Assembly: GCA_003116995.1 (NCBI GenBank)
Contig: BDSL01000127.1
Span: forward strand, 186,001 to 250,000
DNA from: Yamagishiella unicocca
Taxonomy: Eukaryota; Chlorophyta; Chlorophyceae; Chlamydomonadales; Volvocaceae
Length of the DNA: 64,000 bases
Direction of reading: 5' to 3'
A program made the position numbers and the translations under genes. A model generated the notes under the pieces. It made no database searches and had not been told where the DNA came from. It saw only the letters and a program-made list of their open reading frames with translations. This document shows, in pieces, positions 1 to 13,200 of this stretch (its first letter is position 1; every line of letters begins with the position of its first letter).

Positions 1-401
1 CGAGGATTTGGGGGACGGATAGGGCCGTATGCTCGCGGCTCGGGGGCCTCTGAGGGTCTCTCGCCCTCACAGTTAGCGGCGCCAATATGTCAGCACATGG
101 CATCACAACTGCAGGGCGTCAGTGTCACTGTAACCAGTGCAGATCCTACCCGCAACACCCGCCGTGGTGCGACGTGCTCCGTCGTAACCGCCAACCGTCA
201 GCTGCCAGATGACCACCATATTCCACGGCATACGTCCTTCCTGCCGCCTCCACAACTTCCACAACCCTCAAAACACATAATCTCCCGGTCGCCCGTTCCA
301 TCGCCACACGAAACCTCGCCACATCACGAGGGCTACCACTACTTCGCCCGCACGCCCTCCCACCCTGTGGCTACGGTCGGTTAGTGGCGCAGATGCGCCC
401 G
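1..401. other. 3' flank of the AAA ATPase gene
   Basis: This stretch lies downstream of the stop codon of the minus-strand AAA gene and probably holds its 3' UTR. An open frame of 95 codons runs on the plus strand from 97 to 384, but it has no family resemblance and nothing around it suggests a gene. No TGTAA motif in minus orientation was found here. Confidence 0.5.
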
Positions 402-3400
402 CTACTGCTGCCCGCCCGTCAGCCAGGAGGGCAGCGACCTGCCGGCTCCCAGCAGCCGGTTGATGGCACCCGCAGAAGCGGCCTGATGCTGCACCTGCTG
501 TACGGCGGAGGCCCTCTCCTCCGCTGAGGCCAGGTACTCCGAGAGGGGCGGCAGCGCGTCCTCACGCACCTCCCCCCGGATGATCTGCGGGGCAGGAAGA
601 GTTCGTTTTTTTAAAGAGGTAGAGGGATTTTAGCAGTGTCAGGCTTTACAAGGGACGATCATGTTGCAGCTTCTTTCGGGTCGTGAAGGGCAAGTACCGT
701 ACCATCGAAACCAACCGTCCAAACCGATTTACCTCCGCGTGTTTCAAGGCCACAAAGCTACAAACACCTTTCAACTTCCAGCTATGGTGGCAGGCGGAAG
801 GGCCTCCTCGCTTCCCTCTTCCTGCCTGGTCCGCCAAAGGGTTTCCTCTCCACCCCACCACAACCCACCGCACCTTGGATGCCCAGCGCCTCTCCGTGTG
901 CTCGCACACGTCCCGCAAGTCGCGGCCGCTCATGCCGGGGGTTCGCTCCGCCAGCTGTGCCAGCTCGGAGTCGCTCAGCTGCTGAGCGTACTGGCGGAGG
1001 ATGAGCTGCCTGGGGGTTCGCGCAGGGGCACGGGGGAGGGGGCCGGGGTAAGACGCGGGCTGCTTCATGAGCTGCCTGAAACCGGTCAGGTGGCGGGTTG
1101 ATCCTTAAACCGTGGCATCCCCACCCGTCAGGGAAACTATGTAAGTAACATTGCAACAGTAATTCACGATGTCACAACTACATTGTGATATTGAAGCTTA
1201 TGATCTATATCCTGGCTTGGCTTGAGGAAGCAAAACCCTGGCGGCCCCACCTGCACGTGGTGTCCGGGAGGTCGAACGTGAGCACCAGGTCGAACCGCGA
1301 CAGCAGCGCCGGGTCCAGGTCGGTTTTGCGGTTGGTGGCGCCGATGACCACCGTGCGCTTGGTGTCAGCGTCGAAGCCCTCCATCTCCCGCAGCAACACA
1401 CTCAGCAGCCGCCTGCTGGCCTCATGCATGCCCCCCGCCTGGCAGGAACCCATGATGGGGGGAATGGGAGGGTGTGGGAGGGATTGTTCTGCTGGGTTCA
1501 GCAAGGATTGGGCTTGACGCCTAAATCCTATGCTTGATATTAAAAATGCGACAGTCAGTTGAAGGGGCCAGTAACTTGCTGATGAATGCGACGGTGGTGG
1601 AGCACAGTGAGGCCGTGGATGCAGGGCGGCAGGCGGCAGGGAGGAACTATTGCGTTACACCCGCCACACACACCTCCCGGTTGCCACCCAGCGCGTCCAG
1701 CTCGTCCAGGAAGATTATGGCGCCGCCCATTGCCTCCGCCGCCTTGAACACTGCACCCAGCTGCTGCTCGCTCTGGCCGTACCACTTGGACAGTACGGCC
1801 TCCAGCGGCAGGTAGATCAGCGGTACGGCAGCCTGGCTGCTGATGACGCGGGCGCTGGTGGTCTTGCCTGGGGGCGGGCGCCGTACGGGCACATGAATCA
1901 TCATCAGGCGGCGGCTCGACCAATGGGCTCCACCGCTGCCAGCCATCCCTGCACCGATGCGTGCATTTGGCCCTAAAAAAATGCCCTCACACGCACACAC
2001 CCGCTCAACTTCTACCATGACACAGTGTTTTTACCGATGACACGATTTCATGCGGGAATTTCCACGCTTCAGCGTTGTAAACGTAAGCGATACTGGTAGC
2101 TACTACTTCAGGCAACGCCATCCACCTCCGCCCAGCCGCACCGGTGCCGGGGGGCCCCTCGAAAAGCACCGCGCGGGGGCGGTTGCTGGCGAAGGTCTTG
2201 CGCGTGGCCCTGGCGAGCTTGGCGTACACGTCGGGTCGCAGCAGCGGCAGCAGCAGGCAGTCCTCAATGGTGCGCTTCTGCTCCTCATAGCCTGGCGGGA
2301 GGGTGGTGTGTTCGGGGTCGGGCGGAGGGGGCCGGTGGTTCCGGGGCGGTGATTGGTTCGCGGATTCAAAACCATGCGTGTGGGAAAGGCTGCCGACAGG
2401 AACGGAAGTACTGGTAGGTGCAAAGACGCGCGAAGCTGGTACAACGGCAGGGGAGGAGCATGAGGCACGGGGGCAGACGCCGCGGGCTGTGGGGATGGAC
2501 GCGGCGACGACGACGGTAGCGGGATAAGGGCCCACATCCGCAGCCACGTCCGCAGCCACATCTGCATCCGCCCATCCGAGCACCGGCGACATACGTTCCG
2601 GACCGCCCAGCGCTCACCCGCCAGCACGCCCCAGTCCAGCTTGTCTTTGCTTCCGGGCGGAAACACCTGCAGCCAAAGGGGCGTCCGGGAGGAGGGGGGC
2701 GTGGCTTCGGTCTGCAGCTGCCTCCGGAAGCATATACCTGGTAACTGCCCCGCAGTAGCCGCAGCAGAAGGCAGTAGCAGACGTAGCAGCAGTAGCAGGC
2801 AGCAGCAGGCGTAACGACAGTTCCATACACACATACGCGCACCCACCTGCGCGCCCATAGCCAGCAGCTCCTCCACAGCGCGGGCCGCAGCAGGGCTGCC
2901 CCAGTCGTGGCCCTGCGCGCTGGAGGCGCCGCGACCCTTGGGTCGCTGCACGGGAGACTGCGGCATTCCGGGGAAGCCGCCGCCGCCCGGAGCCGGATGC
3001 GGCGGCAGGAAGCGTCCGCCTGCGGCCACAGCAGGGGTGCTGTTATGACGATTGCATTGGATGGGTTGGTCGCAGTGCAAGGGTGCGACACCGTAACCAG
3101 GAGGTCGTATCTGCGGCTGAAGCTGCCGGAGGCCAGCTTGGGCTTGGATTGCGGGACAGAAGGACACGAAGTCTTGCGGCCCCCACCTCCTTTCGCCCTG
3201 CCCTGTCCCGTCCCGATCCTGCGCACCGGTGTAGCCGCCTTCGTCCTCGTCTTCATCGTCGTCCTACCCGGGGGGCCGAAGAGGAGCGGGAGGGGCAGCG
3301 GGCAGGAGCCGGGGGATAAACGTTGGCGCAACAGCATCCCTACCTGCCTGCCTGCCTGCCTGCCTGCCGTCCTGTAGGGGTGCGCGGGTGTTTTCCTCTC

Positions 3401-6400
3401 TACCCTTGCGTGCTACCTGCACCCCACCCCTGCCCCAGCCGTGCTCTCCGGCCACCGGCATACCCCTAACCCGGCCACCCGAGCTCACCCGTCCCCCCTG
3501 AGGCTGCTCCGAGCCCCGCTGGAGCTCCTCAAATAGCTGCCGCATAGGGCCCCCGATGAAGCCGCCGATGGCGCCTCGCGCGAGCTCCGAAAACACCTCC
3601 TCCAGCTCTTGGTTTAGGGCGTCCACGTCAGCACCGCCGTGCAGGCCGTGTCGCCTGAAGGTGGTGCCGGGGGCGGAGGGAGGGAGAGATTGCACGGTAG
3701 GGAGGGCGAGGGAAGGATGGACTTGCGAGGAGATAATGAGCGCTAACCCAGATGAGGGTACTGACCCGCGGTTCTGGGCAATACTGCCAGACAATGGTAC
3801 GAACAAGGGTACGAACAAGGGTACGAACAACACTGTCAGACCATCGACACACCCACTCCCGCCTGCAATGCCCCCTTTTACCTCTTAATTATGGCGGTAA
3901 AAAGCCATCAAGAATGAAATTGAATAAACTTCATTATATTGACCTAAGCCACACGCCCGGGTGTGCCGCACCCACCTGGCGCTCGCTCCTCGCGCAGGCC
4001 GGTCCGTCGAGAAGGTCACGTTGGCCGCCCGCACCAACCGCCCGAGCGCCGCCAGCTCGTCCGGTGTGAAGGCGCTGCGCTTGGAAACCACCACCTGGGG
4101 GGACGGACGGATGAACGGAGAGAGGGACGGAGGAAGGGGCTGACGGATGGTGACCGACCCGCGGGACGGTGCTCACTGCAAAGGGACAAGCCAACACTTG
4201 ACAGCCCTCCTCCCATCATTACCCCCACGATGGCATTCTAATGTCACAATAAACACACCACACTCCGCCAGCCCTTCTCCCAAAACTCCCCACGCACCGG
4301 TCTTTATGCCACCCCTCCCCTCCAAGTTCTCCAGCATGCATCTCGAAACGTCTGTTCTAAACGGTTTTTTTCGAAACCGCAGCCACGGGTCTTCCTCGAA
4401 CCCCTCCCCTCCACACGCATGCACCAAACCCACCTGCGCCTGCTCGCTACCGCCTGGTGGCGGTACGAACATCTGCATCCGCAGGGCGCTCTCCGGTCGG
4501 CCTGGTTCCGGCCGTACCTCCAGCTGCACCGTACGGGAGGCGCCGTATATCGATTCCTGCGAGCACACCGGCGATGCCGCATAGCCCACACCGGGTGTGA
4601 GCATCACTACGCGCCAGCGCCCTACACTGATGTGGGCTCGAGCTGCGCCGGGTGTCCTGCCAGTGAACCGACGGAACGCTGCAACCCCGGAACTCCTCCA
4701 TCACATGGGAGCCACCCCCACCATCACCATCACCCCCACCACTTACGCTGTAGCTGACGCTGCCCCTGCCTCCTAGTCCCTGGCGCATCTCCTGCACAAC
4801 ATGACGGACAACAGTGCCACCAGGATTGACAGTGCCACAGTACGACAGTGCCACCAGGATTGACAGTGCCACAGTACGACAGTGCCACCAGGATGGATTG
4901 ACAGTGCCACAGTACGACAGTGCCACCAGGATTGACAGTGCCACGGTACGACAGTGCCACCAGGATTGACACCGGCACTCAGCGGAGGCATGGGGTTGCG
5001 GCTTGCCGGCGTTGCAGCTCCCCGCCGCGCGTCGCCTCTGCCTGGCCACACGAGCAAACTCTCCGTCCTGGCACTGCTTGGACGGCACAGCATCGCCCAC
5101 CGGCCCAGCCATGTGCCATGGATGAGAGTCCCGATGCTGGCCCGACCGCGTCCACCAACCTGCCCTAACCCACCCGCAGCACTGCGTCCGCGTCAGCTCC
5201 CTCCCTGAGAGGCACCACCACCTCCACCGCGCCATGAACCAGGCTGGCGGAGGGCGCCTCGCCCTGGAGTGGGAGGGGACGGGGGCGGGGGCGAAGGGAG
5301 GAGGCAGAGGCAATAAAATGGTGAGCCGTCAAGCACCGTCGAACATTTACATCGACGAGGGCGATAAGCAGCTGTGCCTAGTTTGCGGGTCAATGAAAGC
5401 AACCACCCACAATGTCGACACCACACACAGGCTATCAGCGCAAGGGGCGCCACGCCAGCACCTTGAGGGTTGGGGCGTGGGAGGGCAGCCTTGCGTTGAT
5501 CCTCGCAAACTCCTCCCCCACCTCGCCCCACGCGGTGTTGAGGGCGAGCTTGGTAGCCGCCAGAGCCTCTAGCAGGGGCTGGGCAGCGAAGGGCATCAGC
5601 GTCAGCATCAGCAGCTCCTTGACAGATGTGCTGTCTCCAGGCTTGGCGAGCGTCAGTGTCATTGCCAAATTACGACTTTGGGACCGTATCCGCTGCGGCG
5701 CGCTCTGCGCTGACGGGAGCACGCACGTCCTCAAAACTTCTGCCCATCCTCAAAAGTATCCGAAACTTGGTATTTTATCCATATTCCAACTCCCTGGACA
5801 TAACACGCCCTCTCACCCACCTGGCTGGGTGCTTCCGCCAGAGCCAGCGCTACTCCCGACGAGACGTAACCAGCAGCCACGACCCCTGCTGCTGCCGCGG
5901 CAGCGGCGGCGGCGGCGCTCGAGGAGGCAGATGCGCCGCCGCCCCACGCTCGCCACCTTCCCCAGCGCCAGCCACTTCCGCGCCCTCCTGCCGCTCCTCC
6001 GCCTCCCCTGGACCCACCGCCAGCGGAGCCGCCGCTGCCGCCAGCGCCGTTGCCTGCACTGCTCCCAATGCTCCCGCCAGCGCTGCCGCTGCTGCTGCTG
6101 TTGCCATTACCGCTGGTGCTGCCAGTCAGACCCGCCTGCACTTTCCGTACTGCTACAGCCACCGCCGGTGCGGGCGCCGACCCGTCGCCACCTGCCACGG
6201 AAGATGCGCCCGCAGTGGCCCCAGCTGGGCACCGAGGCCCCACAGGCTCCACAACCTGCGCGCAGTAGGTTTGCGCTCGTGGCGCCACTGCCGCCGCTGC
6301 CTCCGTCCGCTCCAGCAGCTGCGCACATGCCAGCAGGCCTGGGGCCAGGTAGGATGCAACTGCGTGGCAGGAGGAACGCGATGCAGTGGCTTAATTTGGT

Positions 6401-6606
6401 AGTCTTGAGCCGAAATGGATGCGTGCGTGAAGGGCGGATGTGGTGGAGCTGCCCGCGTCGAGCAGGTATTTTTGTGTTGCCGCAGAGGCACAGCTCGGCG
6501 AACTGTTTAAGAGCAAGGATGTCAAGATGAGGGTTGTTATTCGTTGGAGGGCTTGCGCGTAACACTGACCTGAGCCGGCGGGGCGCCACAGCTGGAGCCG
6601 GCTCAT
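402..6606 (-). CDS. Organelle-type AAA ATPase (At4g04180-like), 14 exons
   Basis: This is a AAA+ ATPase that probably remodels or unfolds proteins; its substrate is unknown. Exons read downward: 6606-6570, 6338-5821, ~5704-5462, 5263-5170, 4642-4434, 4094-3976, 3654-3489, ~3019-2847, 2666-2627, 2291-2142, 1867-1674, 1438-1251, 1009-874, 584-402, giving about 815 residues. Walker A (GPPGTGKT) is split by the intron at 2141-1868. Walker B (IIFLDELDA) and the sensor-1/arginine-finger stretch (GATNRKTDLDPALLSRFD) follow. The tail motifs SGRDLRDVCE and LPPLSEYLASAEER match what I recall of the Arabidopsis At4g04180 protein. The start at 6606 gives an Ala/Arg-rich, Gly/Ser-rich N-terminus like an organelle transit peptide. 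Phases agree at every junction except exon 7/8, so that join and the exon 3 and 8 starts are approximate. The start faces the CCA-enzyme gene across a short shared promoter. Confidence 0.82.
3343..3368. repeat. CTGC microsatellite in a AAA-gene intron
   Basis: About six perfect tandem copies of the tetranucleotide CTGC lie inside the intron between exons 7 and 8 of the AAA gene. Confidence 0.9.
3796..3831. repeat. 12-bp tandem repeat in a AAA-gene intron
   Basis: Three copies of GGTACGAACAAG in a row (the last ends in C) lie in the intron between exons 6 and 7. The unit is a multiple of three but is not in a coding exon. Confidence 0.85.
4811..4970. repeat. 34-bp minisatellite in a AAA-gene intron
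   Basis: About 4.6 copies of a 34-bp unit beginning ACAGTGCCACCAGGATTGAC start at 4811, 4845, 4879, 4917 and 4951. The third copy carries a 4-bp insertion. The array sits wholly inside the intron between exons 4 and 5 and explains the long tryptophan/histidine-rich open frames seen there on the minus strand. Confidence 0.92.
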
Positions 6607-7238
6607 CGCCGCCAGCCGTCGCTTCTACCCTCAGCGATCAGCCCTAAAGTAGCAGCAGGGAGCGACTCCAGCCCACGCGCTTGGAGCGGCTACTCCGATG
6701 GTAATGCCGTGCGATGATGCCGGAGCTGTTGCCCGCGCACTTGCAACTAATGACCGAGCGATGTGTATGAAGCAAGAAGCGATGGTGTCGCAAACCACTT
6801 ATATGCTGTATTACTACGTTGCCGGGCAGCTGTTTTCTTGAAGGTTCGTTAGCGAGACAACGTGCTGGAGCCTTATGAATAGTCTGTGCTGAAGTAATAG
6901 GTGTCGTTTATTGCATAGAGCAAGTACGGAGCTTGAAAGATGTTATGTTGCGTCCGGCCGATCCGTGCCGTCGCATGGATAGCACGGCTCCGACGTAACG
7001 CTGCCATGAACATTCGTAAGTGAACATAAATATAAAAATTTACAAGCTTACTTAAGTATCCGCCTCCTCGCATTACTGGCGGAGTAGGAGCAATCGGTCG
7101 TCGAGCACGGAGCTGCGTTCGCTAGCACACCCAACTCACCAACCCCGATCATTCCGATATATGATATATTGGCAAGCTTAGACGGCCACGTAAAGGTCCA
7201 GCGCCACTTAATCTCCTCCGCCCGCTGCGCGGCGGTGC
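6607..7238. promoter_or_regulatory. Divergent promoter region, AAA ATPase / CCA enzyme
   Basis: The 632 bases between the start codons of two divergent genes must hold both 5' UTRs and both promoters. It is more AT-rich than the flanking exons (for example 6873-7050). An AT-rich stretch at 7158-7170 could serve as a TATA-like element for the CCA gene, but nothing decisive can be seen. Confidence 0.5.
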
Positions 7239-10200
7239 ATGCTCGCCGGCGTCGCGACCGTGCTGCGCTGCGGGCCTCTTCACCGCGGCTATATGGCCTT
7301 GACGGCGGCTTGCCAGAACCTTCGCCCGACAGAGCGTCCCATCCGCGCTTCCCGCTCCACCGCCGCTGCTATTCCCGCCACCCGCCTCTCAACCGCCCTC
7401 ACCCGGTTCAGCCCGGGCGCCAGCCCCAGCGTCAGCGCCGCCTCCTCCTCTTGCTCCCTCATCAGCCCCCTATCCTCCGGCTCTCACCTTCCGTTCCTCA
7501 GTAACCCAACCGCCACCGGTTGGGCCCCAACCGGCTCCCCTTCAGCCGCTCCGCGCACGATGTCTACCAGCGCCGCCGACGTCAGCGCCGCCGCCACGGC
7601 AACCAGCGCCGTCCCTGATCGTACCGCCGCCGTTGAGGTGCGCGACACCATCTCCCTGACTCCCCGCGAACAGGAGATCTTCGACACGCTGCTCGCAGCC
7701 GCCCGTCAAGCCGGCGCCACCACCGTGCTGCGCTGCGCGGGCGGATGGGTCCGAGACAAGCTGCTGGGTCGGGGCAGCGACGACATCGACATCGCTCTGG
7801 ACAACATGCTGGGGAAGGACTTCGCGGACCTGGTCAACGACTATCTGAAGGCGCAGGTGCCGGGGGCCCGCGGTGATGTGCTATGTTCGGGTTGGGGGCA
7901 CCCGGTTGGCTGCTGGTTGGGTGGTGGTTGGCGGTTGGTCGTTGGCGGTGGGTGGGCGATCCGCTGCAAACTCGAGCGGGTACCGTGGTGATTGGATTGG
8001 ATTGCGCGGGCCGCGTACAATACATGGGCCGAAGGAACTGTTTGCCGCACGTCCGGCTGAGCGCACTAAATCCGCCCTATGCAGCTCGCCCCATCGGCGC
8101 ACACCGCATCTCCAACCCAACCCACACCACCACGACCACCGCCACCACCACCACCGATAGAAATGCACGCGAGCAACGAGGGACCTTGTCTTGCCGCGCG
8201 CCGGCACCTCAGGGACGCGAGGCCCGCCACACCGCCGTTATCCAGTCCAATCCGGACCAGTCCAAGCACCTGGAGACGGCGCGCATGAAGATCGGTGAGG
8301 TGTGGATCGACCTGGTGAACCTGCGCTCCGAAACCTACGCCGCCGACTCGCGCATCCCCACCATGACGTTCGGCACCGCGGAGCAGGTGGGTGCGCAGCA
8401 GCGCAGGCGGCATGCCGGAACGGGCTGCCCGCAAATGTCGTACATCATACACCGCCTATCTGCGGTGCCACGCAGCCGATAGACGTGCGCTACGGCATTT
8501 TGCCTGTAAGAGCGGCAGCGTATAGTGCGCTCGATGAGCACGGCAGGTTCCGTACCAGGGACATAAGGCTCCCTGTATCTGGCCGTGCTCCGGGAAAAAG
8601 GGAGAGCCCTCCGCGTGAGCGTGGCGCGCTCGTCCACTGTACGGCCCTTGTCTGCTGTACGGCGACGCTCGCAGGACGCCCTGCGACGGGACTTCACCGT
8701 CAACGCGCTGTTCTACAACATCACCTCGGGCGGCATGGTGGAGGACCTCACTGGGCGGGGGCTGCAGGTGCGTTCAGGCGGCAGGCGGCGCCGTGGTGCG
8801 GGCAGCGGTGCAGCGAGGGAGGGAGGGAGCTTGGCGGGGCGCGGCTGTGTGTTGCTGGGCTGGCTTCTGGTGTACGGCAAGGACATGCCTAGCATGGCAT
8901 GGCGCGTCTGGAGCTGTGGCCGAGGTCGTGGTGTCTCGAGGGTAGACTCTTTTGCTTCGCGACAAGAAAGATCACGCCATCAGGGTGCAGTACCCTCCGC
9001 CGCGCCCTGTCGAAGGGACCCCGCCTGCCTGCTGGGATGCCCGCCTCACCTGCACTTGCCCTACCACCCCGCCCCTGTCGCCGGACACACAGGACATGCG
9101 CGACGGGCTCATCCGCACGCCGCTGCCCCCCATGGAGACCTTCCTGGACGGTGAGCCAATGGGGTTTCAATACGTGGGAGGCACGTCGCGCGGGATGACG
9201 TCACGTGACGTGTTTTGGTGACAACCTTGCACGGCAACCCCTCTAATTCGCTGGCCTCCTCCTCCCCTCCTTCCTTCTCCACCAGACCCGCTGCGAGTGC
9301 TACGCGCGGTTCGGTTCGGCACGCGGTTCAGCTTCCGCCTCCACCCGGACATCTTGGTGGCAGCCGCGTCGGAGCAGGTAGGAGCGGGGCGGGGACGCTT
9401 CGTATCAGCAGGACGGAGAATGACCTCCTTAGCGCGGGCCGGCTGAGAGGCACGACTGAGTGACTGCGTTTCGGGACGGTGTTGCCGTCGACGTAGTCAG
9501 GCGCGCCGTTTAAAGGGGTGCGCATTGCTGGGGGTGTCGTACACCTGCCGACATCACATGGTATCGTACACCTGCCGGCACACCATGTGCGCGGCACCAA
9601 AGTAGCAACACCAGGAGTTCCGGAGTTGAACCGGGAGCCCTGCCCAAACGCTAATGGTCGCGCACGACCCAGATGGCCCAACACCACCAAACAAACAAGG
9701 CGATGGCAAGGCATATGTGCTGACATGCCATGGTCACAAACATGTTCAGTTCATGGTAGTGAAATTGCTACCTTCTCTTGTGCGTTTCTAGTATTAGCTT
9801 GTTGCCTTCCAAACGATGACTGTTACTTCGGATTGTCGGGCATCGAAATGGACTTGACCCCAACCGCACCCAACACCTCAGCAGGGCTCCGTTTGCTTGG
9901 TGCAGCGCCGAGCAGCTGCGCACCCGAAACCACAACGCCGATTCGTGCCCATATACAGCCTGCATCGCGACAACTATTCGCATCCTTACTCCACGTCACC
10001 AGCCTTGCAAAAATAATATACTAGCCTATTACCCAGAACGTCGCGCCGGTCGTGTAATTTATGCGCTAGTGCCTGCCTCCGGCTCCATAGCGGTCGGCGC
10101 GGTGTCGCCGCCAGCCTCCTTCGTCACCGCTGACTCAGCCGGCACCGCTGCGGGCACGTTCGCCCAGACGGCACGGTATAGCAGCAGGTACGCCATGTGC

Positions 10201-13200
10201 CAGTCGCCGCCGCCACTGAGCTGCAGCACCTCCTCCTCCGTCCGCACCGTGAGCTTCTCGTCGTCGAAGCAAACCCAGGTGCTGTCCAAGGGCTGCTTGA
10301 CCCACGCGACGTAGTGGCCCGAGTCGGCGGTGCGACCCTTGTGCGTCACTACGCCAACAAGCTCGTATTTGCCTGCAAGGCAGTGCCAGCGTCGCGGGGT
10401 CGGCGATTTAGGTCGAGACAGTGGGACAGGGGGAGGAGGGCAACCGCAAAAGCAACAAATCACCAGAACACAGGAGTAGCGAACCCGCAAATGGAGATCT
10501 TACCCGTCATAGCCTTGACCGTGGCGGCTGCGGGCGCGCTGGTGCTGGCGGCGCCGCTGGTGCCTGCCTCGCCGGCGGCGTCCTTCATGTCCACGTCAGC
10601 GCCGGCGCTGGGGCCGGGCGCCGCGGCGGCGGCAGCGGGGCCCTGCGCAGCACGTAAAACATGGCATCAGCGTGGACACAGTGGACGGGCGGTCGCGGCA
10701 CTTGCGACACCGCTGCCACAGCCGCTGTGAAGTCACGGCTTGGACGGGCCTGCTGGCCTTCGTCATGGCCTTTCCAAGCTTGGTGCTTACAAGGATGGCC
10801 GCGGATCACGCCCGACCCGAACGCAACATCCAACACTGCCTGCCTGCCGGGCGAGCCGGGCCTCTTCACCTTTTTGGCCAGCTTCTTGGCCTCGATTGCG
10901 CGGTCCTGCGCCTCCTTGTACGCTGCGCGCGGCGCCTCCAGATCCTTCTTCAGCTGCTCGCTGCAGAACTCATAGGCGTCGAACTCCAGCGAGAACGGAA
11001 TCTTCTTGAGGATTTTCGCCTTTTGGGAGTTGTCGCGCCTAGCGGGCGGAACAGGCCCAAGAGGAACAATGTCACCCAAAAATAGCTAGTTTGCTTCCAG
11101 AACACGTTGGTTTGGGGGAGCGATGGCGGTTTGGGCGCCGTTCCGCGCGCCCCCACCTGAAGAAGAAGCGCATCATCTGCAGCGTCAAGTATGGCGGCAG
11201 CGCCGTGATGGCTGTGGCTCCCTTGAACAGCACCGTGCGGCCCAGCTCCTGGCTGGTGCGCTCCCGCTCCTCGCGCAGCCCCACCGCCACACCCTCGCTC
11301 ACATGCGCAGTTTTGTCCTCAATGTTCACTTTGAGTGTGTACGACATGCCATCCTCCTGCTCGTTGTACGACAGGGGCGTGGGGCGGGTGGTGAAGAGGC
11401 GGTATGATTGGGTACCCAGAAACGTTTCGGTGTCTCTCGGCGTCGATTCATCGACACTCCACACCACACCTACCGTGAACTCCTCGGTCGAGTCGTCGCA
11501 CTTCAGGGTCAGGCGCGTGCGCAGCCCGAACAATTTGTCCACAGCCGCGGTGCCGTCAGCATCCTGATGTTGCGGTGGGAGAGGAAATTAGGAATGTGGG
11601 TTTTCGGGCCATCGATGACCAGCGGGGCAGGGCTTCGGAGGCGTGAAGTTTGCGGGTCCATGGTTCTTCGAACCAGACCACGTATCACCAATACTACCTT
11701 GCTTCGGCCCCAGACACTCTTTTCCCCGAAGCTCCCCCCTGTTTATTGCTGAGGTCACGGACCTTGACCTTCTCGCGCAGCGCATACATGACGTTCGTCC
11801 AGCACTCCTCGGCGTCCTGCTGAGCAAACACGCCACCTTGGCCCTGCTGTGCGAACTGCGGAAACTTGGCACGAAGCGCCACAAGGAAGCCGTACGGGGG
11901 GAAAGGCGCGCCGCCACTCTCCAAATCCTTGAAGAGCTCGGAGGTCGCTGCGACGAGGCGGCCCGTGGGGTCGTCCCCTGCGCCCGCTGACATCTTCTGG
12001 AGCGCCTCGCGCAGCGGCTGCACGGCGTACATGCATTGCATTGTAGAGTTCATGTAGCACGTGTTGCCCAGGTTGTGCAGTCCGGCACCGAAGCGTTTGG
12101 TGTCAAGGTGCTCCTGTTCCGATTCGGGCAGATCTTCCACAAACTTGGGCACGTTCTTTGGCGCCTCCACTGATACCGCCTCAGCAGATCCCATAAGCAT
12201 GATCGTCATGCCCTCTTTAGGAGCAGCCTTGCCCCAATCATCGTCCTTCAGCAGCGCGCCTTTTATCATGACCTTCTGCCTATCCGGCGGAACGCTTGTC
12301 AGCGCAAACAGCTGCGATTTGAAAACGAGAGGCGGCTGCGACATGTCGAGGTCGATGTCGTTGTATGTCTCCTTGCCCCATTTGACATTTATCTTGACCT
12401 GCGCCATGTCCTCTGCTGGCCGCTTATCGCCCGTATGGGTCATACAAACTGTATGTTTTGTTAATGCAGATTTGCGATGTTGCAATGGAATCAATTATAC
12501 ACTACAGACTTTTTAAAGTGACGTAGCAGCGTTACGTAAGGTCACATGGTGTCTTCCCCATCCCGCTGCATCACGATACTGTTGCCGGAAAAACACACAG
12601 CACGTTAGTCATATTGCATCTTAGTTTTATTAACGACAAATGATGGCTCGGCGACAGGAAGCTTGCATTGTTGCAGAACTCCCCCTTTCTCTACCCCCTC
12701 AATCGTCCATCATGTGCTCCGCAGGTACGGGTGGCTTTGGCCACCAAGATCAGCAAGGAGCGCGTCGGCACGGAGCTGGAGGGAATGTTCAATGGTAGGT
12801 GCATTAGGGCTTCGCGCACGAGTTGCTCTGCTCTTGCAATCGCAATATGCGCGGTGATAGATCGGCCACCTCGAGGGGCGCCGAAGGGCGTCCGCGTTAC
12901 GGGGTTGCCAGGCGCAGATTTTAGGCATTTACGGCACGCGCATTGTCGTACTGGTAGACTCAAGGTTGAAGGCCGCGCCATACAATTTCAGCCACCTCCG
13001 ACATCCCTGAGTCACCCACGCACGCACAACATCAGGCAAGTCACCGATTTCACTTGCAAAGCAACCGACAACTCGACCACACCGCAACTATGCAGGCCCC
13101 GCACCCGTTGAGGCGGTGCGGCTGCTGCACCGGCTTGGTCTCTTTACCACCGTCTTCGCGCTGCCAGCCCCCCTGGACTCCCGCCTCGGCAGTAGCTACG

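Noticed and set aside
4773..5093. Trp/His-rich frames suggesting a repeat protein
   Set aside because: They are produced by the 34-bp intronic minisatellite of the AAA gene.
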